The translations under genes and the position numbers were made by a program. Shown one piece after another: positions 26,328 through 34,873 of a DNA stretch of 64,000 bases; within the stretch, counting starts at the first letter, position 1, and the number at the start of each line of letters is the position of its first letter. The stretch is from Phyllobacterium trifolii. Lineage in GTDB: Bacteria; Pseudomonadota; Alphaproteobacteria; Rhizobiales; Rhizobiaceae. The notes under the pieces are model-generated. The model had not been told where the DNA came from and made no database searches. It worked only from the letters and a program-made list of their open reading frames with translations. The stretch is taken from the NCBI RefSeq assembly GCF_014192095.1, contig NZ_JACHXN010000018.1, positions 1 through 64,000 on the forward strand. Reading direction: 5' to 3'.

Positions 26328-27319
26328 GTGGTGATCAATTGGTGCGTTCGATAGGCAGGTCAGGCGTGCAAGCCTCTGCGGTCGGGCTTGGGACGTGGGC
26401 CATCGGTGGCTGGATGTGGGGCGGGACGGACGAAAAGCAGTCAATCGCGGCAATTCACGCATCCCTCGACGCGGGGGTCACGCTGATCGATACGGCACCC
26501 GCTTACGGGCTGGGACGGTCCGAGGAGATCGTGGGTAAAGCCCTTCAAGGGCGGCGGGACAAAGCAGTCATTGCCACAAAATGCGGTCTCGTCTGGCACA
26601 CGGGAAAAGGCAGGCACTTCTTTGACCAGGATGGAAAGCCCGTCCACCGCTACCTTGGACGCGATGCTATTTTCCACGAGGTCGAAGCAAGCCTGACCCG
26701 GCTGGGCACGGATTACATCGATCTCTACATCACCCATTGGCAGGACCCCACGACCCCGATCGAGGAAACCGTCCGGGCGCTGGAGGATCTACGCAGTTCA
26801 GGCAAGATTCGGGCAATTGGAGCAAGCAATCTCAGCCCGGCTGAACTCGACGCCTACATTGCAACCGGCTCGCTTGATGCTATCCAGGAAAGGTTCAGCA
26901 TGATTGACCGGGAGATCGGGAAGGACCTCCTGCCTATGGCCCGGCAGAACGACGTTTCGACCTTGAGCTATTCGTCCCTGGCGCTGGGACTGCTCTCGGG
27001 AACGATCGATCCGGATCGCACATTTTCCGGCGATGATCAGCGCAAAGACAATCCGCGTTTTTCGGTCAACAACAGGCTGAAGGCGCAAGCGTTCGCTGAA
27101 GCAATTCAGCCGGTAGCCAGTAGGCATGATGCCAGCATTGCACAGACGGTCATCGCTTGGACGCTGGCGCAGGAAGGCGTGACGTTTGCGTTGTGCGGTG
27201 CGCGCAATCCGGAGCAGGCGCTGGAGAATGCAAAAGCCGGAGCGATCCGGCTCGGCAAAGAAGACCTTTCGGCCATCGCCGCGGCCATCGCAGTGAAACT
27301 TGCAGATATGGACAGGTAA
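26324..27319 (+). CDS. Aldo/keto reductase
   Basis: The 331-aa NADPH-dependent oxidoreductase shows the AKR TIM-barrel signatures: GLGTWAIGGWMWGG, DTAPAYGLGRSEEIVGKAL with catalytic D and Y, ATKCGLVW with catalytic K, and THWQDP with H. IGASNLSPAEL follows. Length is normal for AKRs of the YajO/Gcy-like bacterial group. It starts inside the SorC stop (ATGA). It would interconvert a sugar carbonyl and alcohol in this pathway. Confidence 0.88.
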   Translation: MSGDQLVRSIGRSGVQASAVGLGTWAIGGWMWGGTDEKQSIAAIHASLDAGVTLIDTAPAYGLGRSEEIVGKALQGRRDKAVIATKCGLVWHTGKGRHFFDQDGKPVHRYLGRDAIFHEVEASLTRLGTDYIDLYITHWQDPTTPIEETVRALEDLRSSGKIRAIGASNLSPAELDAYIATGSLDAIQERFSMIDREIGKDLLPMARQNDVSTLSYSSLALGLLSGTIDPDRTFSGDDQRKDNPRFSVNNRLKAQAFAEAIQPVASRHDASIAQTVIAWTLAQEGVTFALCGARNPEQALENAKAGAIRLGKEDLSAIAAAIAVKLADMDR

Positions 27320-27330
27320 CGGGCTGCATC

Positions 27331-29136
27331 ATGAATCGTGAAGAGATATTCGACGGGCTTCGCCGGAGTCCGAAGGTGGACGTGTGTGTCATGGGCGGCG
27401 GCATCAACGGTATCAGTGTATTCCGTGAGCTTGCCCTTCAGGGTCTCAACGTACTGCTGGTGGAGAAGAGTGATTATTGTTCCGGTGCCAGTTCAGCCTT
27501 GTCTCGGATGGTGCATGGCGGCCTGCGTTATCTTGAAAACGGCGAGTTCAATCTGGTGAGGGAATCGCTTGTCGAGCGCGATCGGCTATTGAGAAATGCG
27601 CCGCATCTTATCGCGCCTCTGCCAACCATGGTTCCTGTTTTCGATGTCTTCTCCGGTCTTGCAAATGGCGTAGTTCGCTTCCTTGGCCTCGGCCGCAAAC
27701 CCAGCCGCCGTGGCGCCATCGCCATCAAGGCAGGGCTGAGCATCTATGATTTTCTGACGCGCAAGCGTGCCCTTATGCCTCGGCATCGATTTCGCGGACG
27801 GCGGGGAACACTTGCTAAATGGCCCAAACTCAATCCGGTGATAAAGAGTTCGGCAACCTACTACGATGCATGGGTCAGGCAGCCGGAACGTATCGGAATC
27901 GAATTGCTGCAGGACGGGCTGTCCGCGGGACCGGGCGCACGTGCCCTCAACTATGCTGAGCTCCGAAGCAACGGGACCGGGGGTTTTATTGTGCAGGACC
28001 TTGTTGGCGGCACGACGACGGCTATCGAACCGGCACTCATCATCAATGCGACGGGCGGCTGGATCGATATCGCCAATGCCCGCCTGTTCTCACCGGAAAC
28101 TCGGCCGGCGCCGCTGATGGGCGGAACCAAGGGCTCGCACCTGATTATCGACAATGCCGAACTCTCCAAGGCTCTCGATGGCCATATGATCTACTACGAG
28201 AATGAGGATGGCCGTGTCTGCATTCTGTTTCCCTATCTCGGCAAGGTTCTGGTTGGTTCCACCGATATTCGGATCGATGACCCGGCAAATGTTGTCTGCA
28301 CCCCGGATGAACGGGACTATATCCTGCAATCGCTCGCCTTCGTGTTGCCTGATATTCAAATCCGGCCGGAGGAAATCGTCTATCAGTTCTCCGGTGTCAG
28401 GCCGCTTCCCGCCAGCAAGGACAAGTTCACTGGGCGTATCCCGCGCGATCATTTTTGCACCTTCATCGAGTCTGATGGCATTCCTGCGGTGCTATGCATG
28501 ATTGGCGGCAAATGGACGACGTTTCGCTCCTTTGGAGAACTCGCTGCGGACATGGCACTAGGTCGTCTGCAGAGAATCCGCCATCTGACGACGGCAGACC
28601 GTCCCATTGGCGGCGGGCACGCTTTCCCGGCGGATACCGGAGACTGGATAGCGCGTATGTCTTCCGCAACGGGCCTTGCGCCAGCACGCATAAGCGAGCT
28701 TTTCGAACGATATGGAACAGCCGCCGCCCCGATTGCCGGCTTCATAGCCAGTGGAGCGGACGAACCCGTGCCGGTCGCCGGTTACTCCACCCGCGAGATG
28801 CTGTTCCTCATACGCCATGAATGCGTCGAACATCTCGATGATCTCCTGCTGAGACGAACAACGCTCGCTATCAGCGGACAGTTGTCGCTCGATATGACGA
28901 ATGTGGCCCTTGAGCTCATCTCAGATGAAAAGCACTGGTCATCGGCACTCAAGGCTGCCGAACGATCTCGGTTCCTCGATCTTCTCGCCGTCCGCCATGG
29001 CGTCGGCCTTGAAACACTTACAGCACGCAATGAACAAGGAGTACGATATGCGAAACAACCGCAAGGTCCGGATGAACCGACTGTTCGGCAACGGGCGCTG
29101 CCTCGACGTGGCGATCGATCACGGCGTGTGCAATGA
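27331..29136 (+). CDS. GlpD-like FAD-dependent polyol-phosphate dehydrogenase
   Basis: The 601-aa flavoprotein has the FAD-binding motif GGGINGISVFRELALQG at 22-38, LVEKSDYCSGASS, MVHGGLRYLE, LIINATGGW and later SGVRPLP, as in aerobic glycerol-3-phosphate dehydrogenase. Next to an FGGY kinase it more likely oxidises a polyol phosphate, as EryB does for erythritol phosphate, passing electrons to quinone. It is long for GlpD (about 500-550), and its last 30 codons (29048-29136) overlap the aldolase gene in another frame; these residues look unlike the family and may be read-through after loss of an earlier stop. Confidence 0.85.
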   Translation: MNREEIFDGLRRSPKVDVCVMGGGINGISVFRELALQGLNVLLVEKSDYCSGASSALSRMVHGGLRYLENGEFNLVRESLVERDRLLRNAPHLIAPLPTMVPVFDVFSGLANGVVRFLGLGRKPSRRGAIAIKAGLSIYDFLTRKRALMPRHRFRGRRGTLAKWPKLNPVIKSSATYYDAWVRQPERIGIELLQDGLSAGPGARALNYAELRSNGTGGFIVQDLVGGTTTAIEPALIINATGGWIDIANARLFSPETRPAPLMGGTKGSHLIIDNAELSKALDGHMIYYENEDGRVCILFPYLGKVLVGSTDIRIDDPANVVCTPDERDYILQSLAFVLPDIQIRPEEIVYQFSGVRPLPASKDKFTGRIPRDHFCTFIESDGIPAVLCMIGGKWTTFRSFGELAADMALGRLQRIRHLTTADRPIGGGHAFPADTGDWIARMSSATGLAPARISELFERYGTAAAPIAGFIASGADEPVPVAGYSTREMLFLIRHECVEHLDDLLLRRTTLAISGQLSLDMTNVALELISDEKHWSSALKAAERSRFLDLLAVRHGVGLETLTARNEQGVRYAKQPQGPDEPTVRQRALPRRGDRSRRVQ

Positions 29137-29890
29137 ACCATCTTTCCTGGGTGGTCTTGAGGATATGGAAGGTGTGGTCGGGACGCTGGTTGCCGCGGCT
29201 CCGGATGCGATCCAGATGAACTATGGCCAGGCCGATCTTCTCCAGAACGTGGCAGGCAAGGCAAAGCCGGCTCTCGTCATGCGCATCGACATGGGCAACC
29301 CCTATAACCCCGTCCGCCATCGCGACATGTGGGCTGTTCTGCAAAATCAGGCCGAGCCGCTGGTCGGTGCTATCGAACTCGACGCTGCCTGCGTGGTGGT
29401 GAACCTGTTTATGCTGCCGGATGAGTCTGACCTGTTCCGTCAGTGCATCGAGAACATCTCGCGTGTGCGTGCCGATTGCGAAAAATATGGCATGCCGTTG
29501 ATGATTGAACCCCTCGTAATGCAGCCGGTTACCGAACGCGGAGGCTATATGGTAGATGGCGACGCGGCCAAGATCGTCACGCTGACCCGGCTTGCCCGCG
29601 AGATGGGCGCCGATATCGTCAAGGCAGATCCTACCACAAATGCGGAGGATTTTCACCGGGTTGTCGAGGCAGCGCGTTGCCCGGTACTGGTGCGGGGCGG
29701 CGGAAAGGAAGATTTGCGCGCCGTCTTCGATAAATCGGCAGCCTTGATGCGGCAGGGCGCGATGGGAATGGTTTACGGCCGCAACATCTACCAGCACTCC
29801 AACCCGGGTGCCGTGGTGCGTGGACTCATGGCAATCATCCATGACGATGCCAGTGGCGAGGACGCCTACGCGCGCTATCAGCAAGGCTGA
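29048..29890 (+). CDS. DeoC/LacD/FbaB-superfamily class I aldolase
   Basis: The 280-aa protein begins MRNNRKVRMNRLFGNGRCLD and then VAIDHGVCN, matching the DhnA/FbaB group of Schiff-base aldolases. The candidate Schiff-base lysine is in GADIVKADPTT (Lys on a beta strand), followed by PVLVRGGGKE as the phosphate-binding Gly segment. Start 29048 is preferred: AAGGAG lies 6 bases upstream. The start therefore lies inside the preceding dehydrogenase gene (89-bp overlap). In this cluster it would split the oxidised ketose phosphate into a triose-type phosphate and an aldehyde. Confidence 0.82.
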   Translation: MRNNRKVRMNRLFGNGRCLDVAIDHGVCNEPSFLGGLEDMEGVVGTLVAAAPDAIQMNYGQADLLQNVAGKAKPALVMRIDMGNPYNPVRHRDMWAVLQNQAEPLVGAIELDAACVVVNLFMLPDESDLFRQCIENISRVRADCEKYGMPLMIEPLVMQPVTERGGYMVDGDAAKIVTLTRLAREMGADIVKADPTTNAEDFHRVVEAARCPVLVRGGGKEDLRAVFDKSAALMRQGAMGMVYGRNIYQHSNPGAVVRGLMAIIHDDASGEDAYARYQQG

Positions 29891-29921
29891 GAATGAATAA
29901 GGACCTGAGGAGGGGTTCGGA

Positions 29922-31451
29922 ATGGGAAAATATCTTCTGGGGCTGGATGCCGGCAATACAATCATCAAGGCGGTGATCTTCGACCGGCAGGGCAACGAGA
30001 TTGCCTCCGTTGCCGAGGAGGGACATAGCAGCATGCCGTGTCCAGGACATGTCGAGCGTGGGCTTGGTGAACTCTGGACAAATGCAAAGCTGGTAATTCG
30101 GACATGTATCGAGCAGGCGGGCATCGAGCCGGGGGAAATCGCAGCCATCGGGTGCGCGGGCCATGGCAACGGGCTGTACGCGCTTGACCGGCAGGGGAAG
30201 CCGCTGCTCGCCATCCAGTCGCTCGATACAAGGGCAGCCGGTCTTGTCGAGGAATGGCAGGCCGAGGGCGTCGGCGATCGTACATATCCCATCGGCCTGC
30301 AACGCCCCTGGCCCTCCCAGACACCAACATTGCTCGCCTGGATCAAACGCCATCGGCCGGAAACATTCGGTAGGATCGGTACGGTCTTCCTCTGCAAGGA
30401 CTTTATCGTAAATCAGCTCACCGGCCAGCGCGTCAGCGAAGTTTCCGACATGGCGGGTTGCGGGCTGCTGAATGTCACTGAGCGCCGCTATGATCGTGAC
30501 CTGATGGCCGCCTTTGGGCTCGGTGACTGCATGGATATGCTGCCGCCACTGATCGAAAGTGCTGACATAGCCGGAAGGGTGACGGAAGCGGCGGCGGCGG
30601 AAACAGGTCTCTCCGTGGGCACACCGGTCATAGGCGGGTTCTTCGACGTGGTCGCTTCGGCTATCGGCTCGGGCGTCACACGCACGGGGGCGGCGTCGAT
30701 CATTGCCGGGACCTGGAGCATCAATCAGGTGATCATCGACCAGCCCCGATTGGAGGGGCCGGTCTTCATGTCATCGACCTTTGATCGCGATCGTTACATG
30801 GCGATCGAGTCCAGCGCTACATCTGCCGCCAATCTCGAATGGTTCGTGCGCGAATTCTTTTCAGGTACGCAGCCGGATGGACGCTCGCCGTTCGACGTGT
30901 GCTGCGAACTTGCCTCCTCGGTGCAGCCAGCGATCAATGATCCTATCTATCATCCGTTTCTCTATGGTGCGCAGCAGGACGGCAATGCGCGAGCTGCATT
31001 CTATGGAATTGCCGGCTGGCACACCAAGGGCCATTTAATCCATGCTCTGCTGGAAGGTGTCGCGTTCGGCCATCGCCAGCATATCGAAACCCTGCGGACC
31101 GCAGGCGCCGGGTTCGACGAAGCGGTGATGTCAGGAGGTGGTGCGCGCAGCCTGCTCTGGCCGCAGATTTTCGCGGATGTGCTGGGAGTACCCGTCACGG
31201 TTGCCCGCTCGAGCCAAACGGGCGCCCTAGGCGCGGCGATCGCCGCAGGAACTGCCGTCGGCATGTTTGCCGATTTCGAGGCTGGCGCCGCGGCAATGGT
31301 TTCAACTGACCGCCACTACAGGCCGGACGCAGCGCGCTCGGCCCATTATGACTACCGCTACCGGCTCTACCTGGATATCGCCGATGCAATGGCGCCGATC
31401 TGGCGGCGCATGGCAGGAAGCGGAGCGTCCGCAACGGAGGTGGCAGCGTGA
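29922..31451 (+). CDS. FGGY-family carbohydrate kinase
   Basis: The 509-aa kinase has the two actin-like domains of the FGGY family: LLGLDAGNTIIKAVIFD (phosphate 1), FLCKDFIVNQLTGQRVSEVSD in the middle, GTWSINQ (adenosine/phosphate 2), and VMSGGGARSLLWPQIFAD near the C-terminus. It would phosphorylate the imported sugar or polyol with ATP, giving the substrate of the GlpD-like dehydrogenase. AGGAGGGG lies upstream of the ATG. Its end overlaps the GMC gene start by 4 bases (GTGA). It is distant enough from textbook xylulokinase or glycerol kinase that the substrate cannot be named. Confidence 0.88.
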   Translation: MGKYLLGLDAGNTIIKAVIFDRQGNEIASVAEEGHSSMPCPGHVERGLGELWTNAKLVIRTCIEQAGIEPGEIAAIGCAGHGNGLYALDRQGKPLLAIQSLDTRAAGLVEEWQAEGVGDRTYPIGLQRPWPSQTPTLLAWIKRHRPETFGRIGTVFLCKDFIVNQLTGQRVSEVSDMAGCGLLNVTERRYDRDLMAAFGLGDCMDMLPPLIESADIAGRVTEAAAAETGLSVGTPVIGGFFDVVASAIGSGVTRTGAASIIAGTWSINQVIIDQPRLEGPVFMSSTFDRDRYMAIESSATSAANLEWFVREFFSGTQPDGRSPFDVCCELASSVQPAINDPIYHPFLYGAQQDGNARAAFYGIAGWHTKGHLIHALLEGVAFGHRQHIETLRTAGAGFDEAVMSGGGARSLLWPQIFADVLGVPVTVARSSQTGALGAAIAAGTAVGMFADFEAGAAAMVSTDRHYRPDAARSAHYDYRYRLYLDIADAMAPIWRRMAGSGASATEVAA

Positions 31452-33073
31452 ACGCGCATGCCCATGAAGCCGCGCTCGACGAGGGCGTCTATGACTTCAT
31501 CATCATAGGGGCGGGATCGGCGGGCTGCGTCCTTGCCAACCGGCTGTCGGCGAACCCAAAAAATCGCGTACTCCTGCTCGAGGCTGGAGGCAGCGATCGC
31601 TACCACTGGATTCATGTGCCGATCGGTTATCTCTTCTGCATGGGTAACCCCCGCACCGACTGGATGATGAAGACGGCGGTGGAATCGGGCCTCAACGGCC
31701 GCTCCTTGCCCTATCCCCGCGGCAAGGTCCTTGGCGGATGTTCTTCGATCAACGGAATGATCTACATGCGTGGGCAAGCCGCCGATTACGACAATTGGCG
31801 GCAGGCAGGTAATACCGGCTGGGGCTGGGATGATGTCCTGCCGTATTTTCTGAAATCCGAAGACAATTATCGCGGGCGCACTTCCATGCATGGTGCGGGC
31901 GGGGAGTGGCGCGTGGAGCGGCAGCGACTTTCGTGGCCCATCCTCGATGCCTTTCGGGATGCCGCGGAAGAACTAGGCATTCCCAAGACCGATGATTTTA
32001 ATGCGGGTGACAATGAGGGCTCGGGCTATTTCGAGGTGAATCAACGCGGCGGGTTCCGCTGGAATACGACCAAGGCGTTTCTGCGCCCGGCTCTCAAGCG
32101 TCGCAACCTTCGCGTTGTCACGGGAGCCGAGGTTGAACGCCTAGAGTTTGATGGCAAGCGCGCGGCACGTGTCCGCTATGGCCTTCGGGGCAAAGCCCGT
32201 GTTGCAGCTGCCGCGGGAGAAATCATCCTTTCGGCAGGAGCAATCAACTCGCCCAAAATCCTCGAACTTTCGGGGATTGGCGACCCCGCAATCCTCTCTC
32301 GCGCAGAAATCGAGCCCCTTCACCAACTTCGCGGCGTCGGTGGCAACCTTCAGGACCACCTGCAAATTCGCACGGTGTTCCGCGTCGAAGGTGCGAAGAC
32401 GCTGAACCAGCTCTACCACAATCTTATTTCGCGCGCCAGGATGGGATTGGAGTATCTTTTCCGCCAATCCGGACCACTTTCGATGGCACCGAGCCAGCTC
32501 GGCATTTTTGCGAAGAGCGATCCGGCATTGATGACACCCGATCTTGAGTATCACGTCCAGCCGCTCAGCACCGATCGCCTTGGCGAGCCCTTGCACCACT
32601 ACCCGGCCGTCACTGTTTCGGTCTGCAATCTCCGTCCGGAAAGCCGGGGGACCGTGCATATTTTCGGGCCGGAGGCGAGTGTTGCGCCGGAAATCCGGCC
32701 GAATTACCTCTCGACGGTCGGCGACAGACTGCTTGCCGCCAGGTCCATCCGTCACGCCCGCAATCTCATGGCGGCAAAGGCCGTTATGAAGTACCGGCCG
32801 GAAGAGATGCTTCCCGGCCGCAGATATCAGAGCGATGAGGAACTGATCCAGCGTGCAGGCGACATCGCAACAACGATCTTTCATCCGGTCGGAACCTGCA
32901 GAATGGGCAGCGACGATCTAGCTGTGGTTGATAATAGCCTTAAGGTCCGCGGGTTGGAAAAACTACGTGTAGTGGATGCTTCAATAATGCCGGCCATAGT
33001 CTCAGGGAATACAAATTCCCCCGTCATCATGATCGCGGAAAAAGCTGCCGATCTCATTCTTCAGGGCAACTGA
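31448..33073 (+). CDS. GMC-family FAD oxidoreductase (choline dehydrogenase-like)
   Basis: The 541-aa flavoprotein has the FAD-binding motif IIGAGSAGCVLANRLS near residue 20, the GMC signatures PRGKVLGGCSSINGMIYMRG (about 95-114) and SAGAINSPKILELSGIG (about 260-276), and a C-terminal H-P-V-G-T-C-R-M-G with the catalytic His. GMC members oxidise alcohols such as choline, polyols or sugars. It is the last gene of the operon (GTG start coupled to the kinase stop). No signal peptide is visible, so it acts in the cytoplasm. It may feed a side entry into the pathway. Confidence 0.88.
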   Translation: MNAHAHEAALDEGVYDFIIIGAGSAGCVLANRLSANPKNRVLLLEAGGSDRYHWIHVPIGYLFCMGNPRTDWMMKTAVESGLNGRSLPYPRGKVLGGCSSINGMIYMRGQAADYDNWRQAGNTGWGWDDVLPYFLKSEDNYRGRTSMHGAGGEWRVERQRLSWPILDAFRDAAEELGIPKTDDFNAGDNEGSGYFEVNQRGGFRWNTTKAFLRPALKRRNLRVVTGAEVERLEFDGKRAARVRYGLRGKARVAAAAGEIILSAGAINSPKILELSGIGDPAILSRAEIEPLHQLRGVGGNLQDHLQIRTVFRVEGAKTLNQLYHNLISRARMGLEYLFRQSGPLSMAPSQLGIFAKSDPALMTPDLEYHVQPLSTDRLGEPLHHYPAVTVSVCNLRPESRGTVHIFGPEASVAPEIRPNYLSTVGDRLLAARSIRHARNLMAAKAVMKYRPEEMLPGRRYQSDEELIQRAGDIATTIFHPVGTCRMGSDDLAVVDNSLKVRGLEKLRVVDASIMPAIVSGNTNSPVIMIAEKAADLILQGN

Positions 33074-33189
33074 CAACATTACCTAGTCGCAATAAAAGAC
33101 TTCGGCTGGTGGACGGACACGGTGGTTTCTCCAATATCGAGTGCGAGTTCGATCTTCCGCTCGGGAAATGGCCGATCCGCGCCGACAAC

Positions 33190-33382
33190 GTGAAACTCAA
33201 GCGTGCCTATGAAGCGGCCGCCGTTGAAGACGGTACCCGGATTCCCGTCGATCGTCTCTGGCCAAGAGGCGTTTCGAAGAAAGATGCGGCGCTGTCTTGG
33301 GATGAAAGAGATCGCACCCAGCACCGAGCTCCGCAAATGGTACGGTCACGATCCTGACCGCTGGAACGAGATTCTTGCGTAA
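33190..33382 (+). pseudogene. DUF488 family protein, frameshifted and truncated
   Basis: The frame from 33190 reads [17 protein letters not shown], then [16 protein letters not shown], the standard N-terminus of DUF488 proteins. After ALSW the family sequence continues one frame over ([21 protein letters not shown]), so one extra G near 33301 causes a frameshift, and a TAA follows at 33380-33382. The usual C-terminal half (about 50 residues) is missing or decayed. The gene is dead. It lies between the two catabolic clusters with other spacer DNA. Confidence 0.75.
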
Positions 33383-33519
33383 GATACTGAGAAACAGTCG
33401 GACAGCGCCTCTTCTCGGCTGAAGATTTTAGCACTTCATAGTTTGTCGCCCAAGCGGTTCATTGCGCCGGGCCATTTCACGCAACACGGCATCGGCCGTT
33501 TTTGCAACGACGCGAGTTC

Positions 33520-33825
33520 TTAAATCCCTGAACCGTCCAGCTGCTCGGCGTCTTCGCCTTCCCAGGGTGAGGGCATAGAAGTGCGATTGAGATCGGCCGA
33601 GGGCATCGGCATCCAGCACTTCAATTCTGGCTCGGCATATTCGACGACCCGACCGGGTGAGGAATCAGAGGCGCGCCAGCCTTCGGCGGCGAATTGGTCG
33701 CCATTCGACCAATAGGCGAGGTCAACTTCTGCCCGCCCTTGTTCGGACGAACGAATCGTTACGAGGATTCGACTACCGTCTTTCGGCGCGCTCGCCATGT
33801 GGCGCCAGCGGTCTGGCTCATCCAT
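33520..33825 (-). CDS. Hypothetical protein, 101 aa (APKDG...W-M-P type)
   Basis: The protein begins MDEPDRWRHMASAPKDGSRI, has a beta-rich middle (ILVTIRSSEQGRAEVDLAYW, GDQFAAEGW) and CWMPMPS near residue 75, reminiscent of small DUF551-like domains common in phages and alphaproteobacteria. Start 33825 has AGAGGAAA upstream; the frame extends to 33873. No enzyme motif is seen. It is a single gene between gene debris and the esterase/aldehyde dehydrogenase unit. Confidence 0.6.
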   Translation of the reverse strand: MDEPDRWRHMASAPKDGSRILVTIRSSEQGRAEVDLAYWSNGDQFAAEGWRASDSSPGRVVEYAEPELKCWMPMPSADLNRTSMPSPWEGEDAEQLDGSGI

Positions 33826-34035
33826 CGTTTTTTCCTCTTGACTTGCTGCGGGTTGCAAGTGTCGCCTCGCCATTGAAAACGGTCAACTCAAACTTTTTCA
33901 CAGGGCGATGCCAGATCCTGAGCGAGCTGGCATCAATACTTGCTTGTCCGACATCGTTAAAAGACAATGAGTTTGGTTTCCACTGCGTGTACTTGAGCTC
34001 AACCGTCTTCGAGCCGCCTGATCACCACATATATC

Positions 34036-34857
34036 TCACGAATGTCTTTCGATGAGTTCGCTCAAAAGCCGGCCGGTTACGGTCTCGTGGCGGCCGAGGT
34101 CGCGGACGCTGCTCATATGATTAGCCTTTACGATTGTTTCCCTGGAAACGTTCAATCCTTGTCGCTGTAAAGAGGCCGTGAAGGCATCCGCCTGCTGATG
34201 AAACGGTGGTGTTTCATCGCTGCCCACGGCAACAACCAAGTTTGTGTGTACGTCATGAGAATGCGACAAAGGCGAGAAGGCGGCGACTTCCTGGTCGGTA
34301 AGGCCGATTTCCGCCTGAAGAAAAGATTGCTGCAGTGGTTGCAGATCATAGATACCGCCAAGCAGCAGGGCCGCCGCAATGCCAGAACTCTCGGCCTGCT
34401 TTTGGAACAGAAAGCTTGCGAGGTGTGCGCCAGCGGAATGGCCGCTTATAGTCAACCGCGATGCATCGCCCCCATATCGCGAGATATGGTCGCGCACCCA
34501 CTGCCTGGCTCGCCGAACCTGATCGACCAGCACGTCTAACCTTACATGCGGCATCAATGCGTAGTCTAGGATGACGGCAACGGCACCCGCACGGGTGATG
34601 GTATCGGCGACGTAGGAATAGTCTCGCTTCGAAAACATCCGCCAGTAGCCACCGTGGATGAACATATGTACCGGCCGAGCTTTCCGAGGTCCTTCCGGAA
34701 AGAAGATGTCCAGGGTTTCGCTCGCGTCCCTTCCGTAGGGGACATCTGCCAGCATCGGCAATGTATGGCGGGTGGCATAGCTTGCGGCGACGATCTCAGC
34801 GACGATCGTGTCGAAGTCCTCCACATGAACGCGGATGCGAAACGGGTCGCTTTCCAA
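34036..34857 (-). CDS. Alpha/beta hydrolase, kynurenine formamidase-like esterase
   Basis: The 273-aa enzyme has HGGYWRMFSK (oxyanion hole motif H-G-G-x-W), the nucleophile elbow GHSAGAHL, and a late catalytic His in KANHMSSVRD. This HGGxW type is typical of arylformamidase (KynB-like) and related carboxylesterases. The only plausible start is TTG at 34857 with GGTGG about 10 bases upstream; it follows the aldehyde dehydrogenase stop by 16 bp, so it is the last gene of that unit. No other kynurenine genes lie nearby, so a generic ester or amide hydrolase of the same catabolic route is as likely. Confidence 0.8.
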   Translation of the reverse strand: MESDPFRIRVHVEDFDTIVAEIVAASYATRHTLPMLADVPYGRDASETLDIFFPEGPRKARPVHMFIHGGYWRMFSKRDYSYVADTITRAGAVAVILDYALMPHVRLDVLVDQVRRARQWVRDHISRYGGDASRLTISGHSAGAHLASFLFQKQAESSGIAAALLLGGIYDLQPLQQSFLQAEIGLTDQEVAAFSPLSHSHDVHTNLVVAVGSDETPPFHQQADAFTASLQRQGLNVSRETIVKANHMSSVRDLGRHETVTGRLLSELIERHS

Positions 34858-34873
34858 TGATCATTCCACCGCT

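Noticed and set aside
29018-30397. A 459-codon minus-strand frame opposite the aldolase and kinase genes
   Set aside because: Both opposing genes show intact family motifs and codon use; the minus frame has none.
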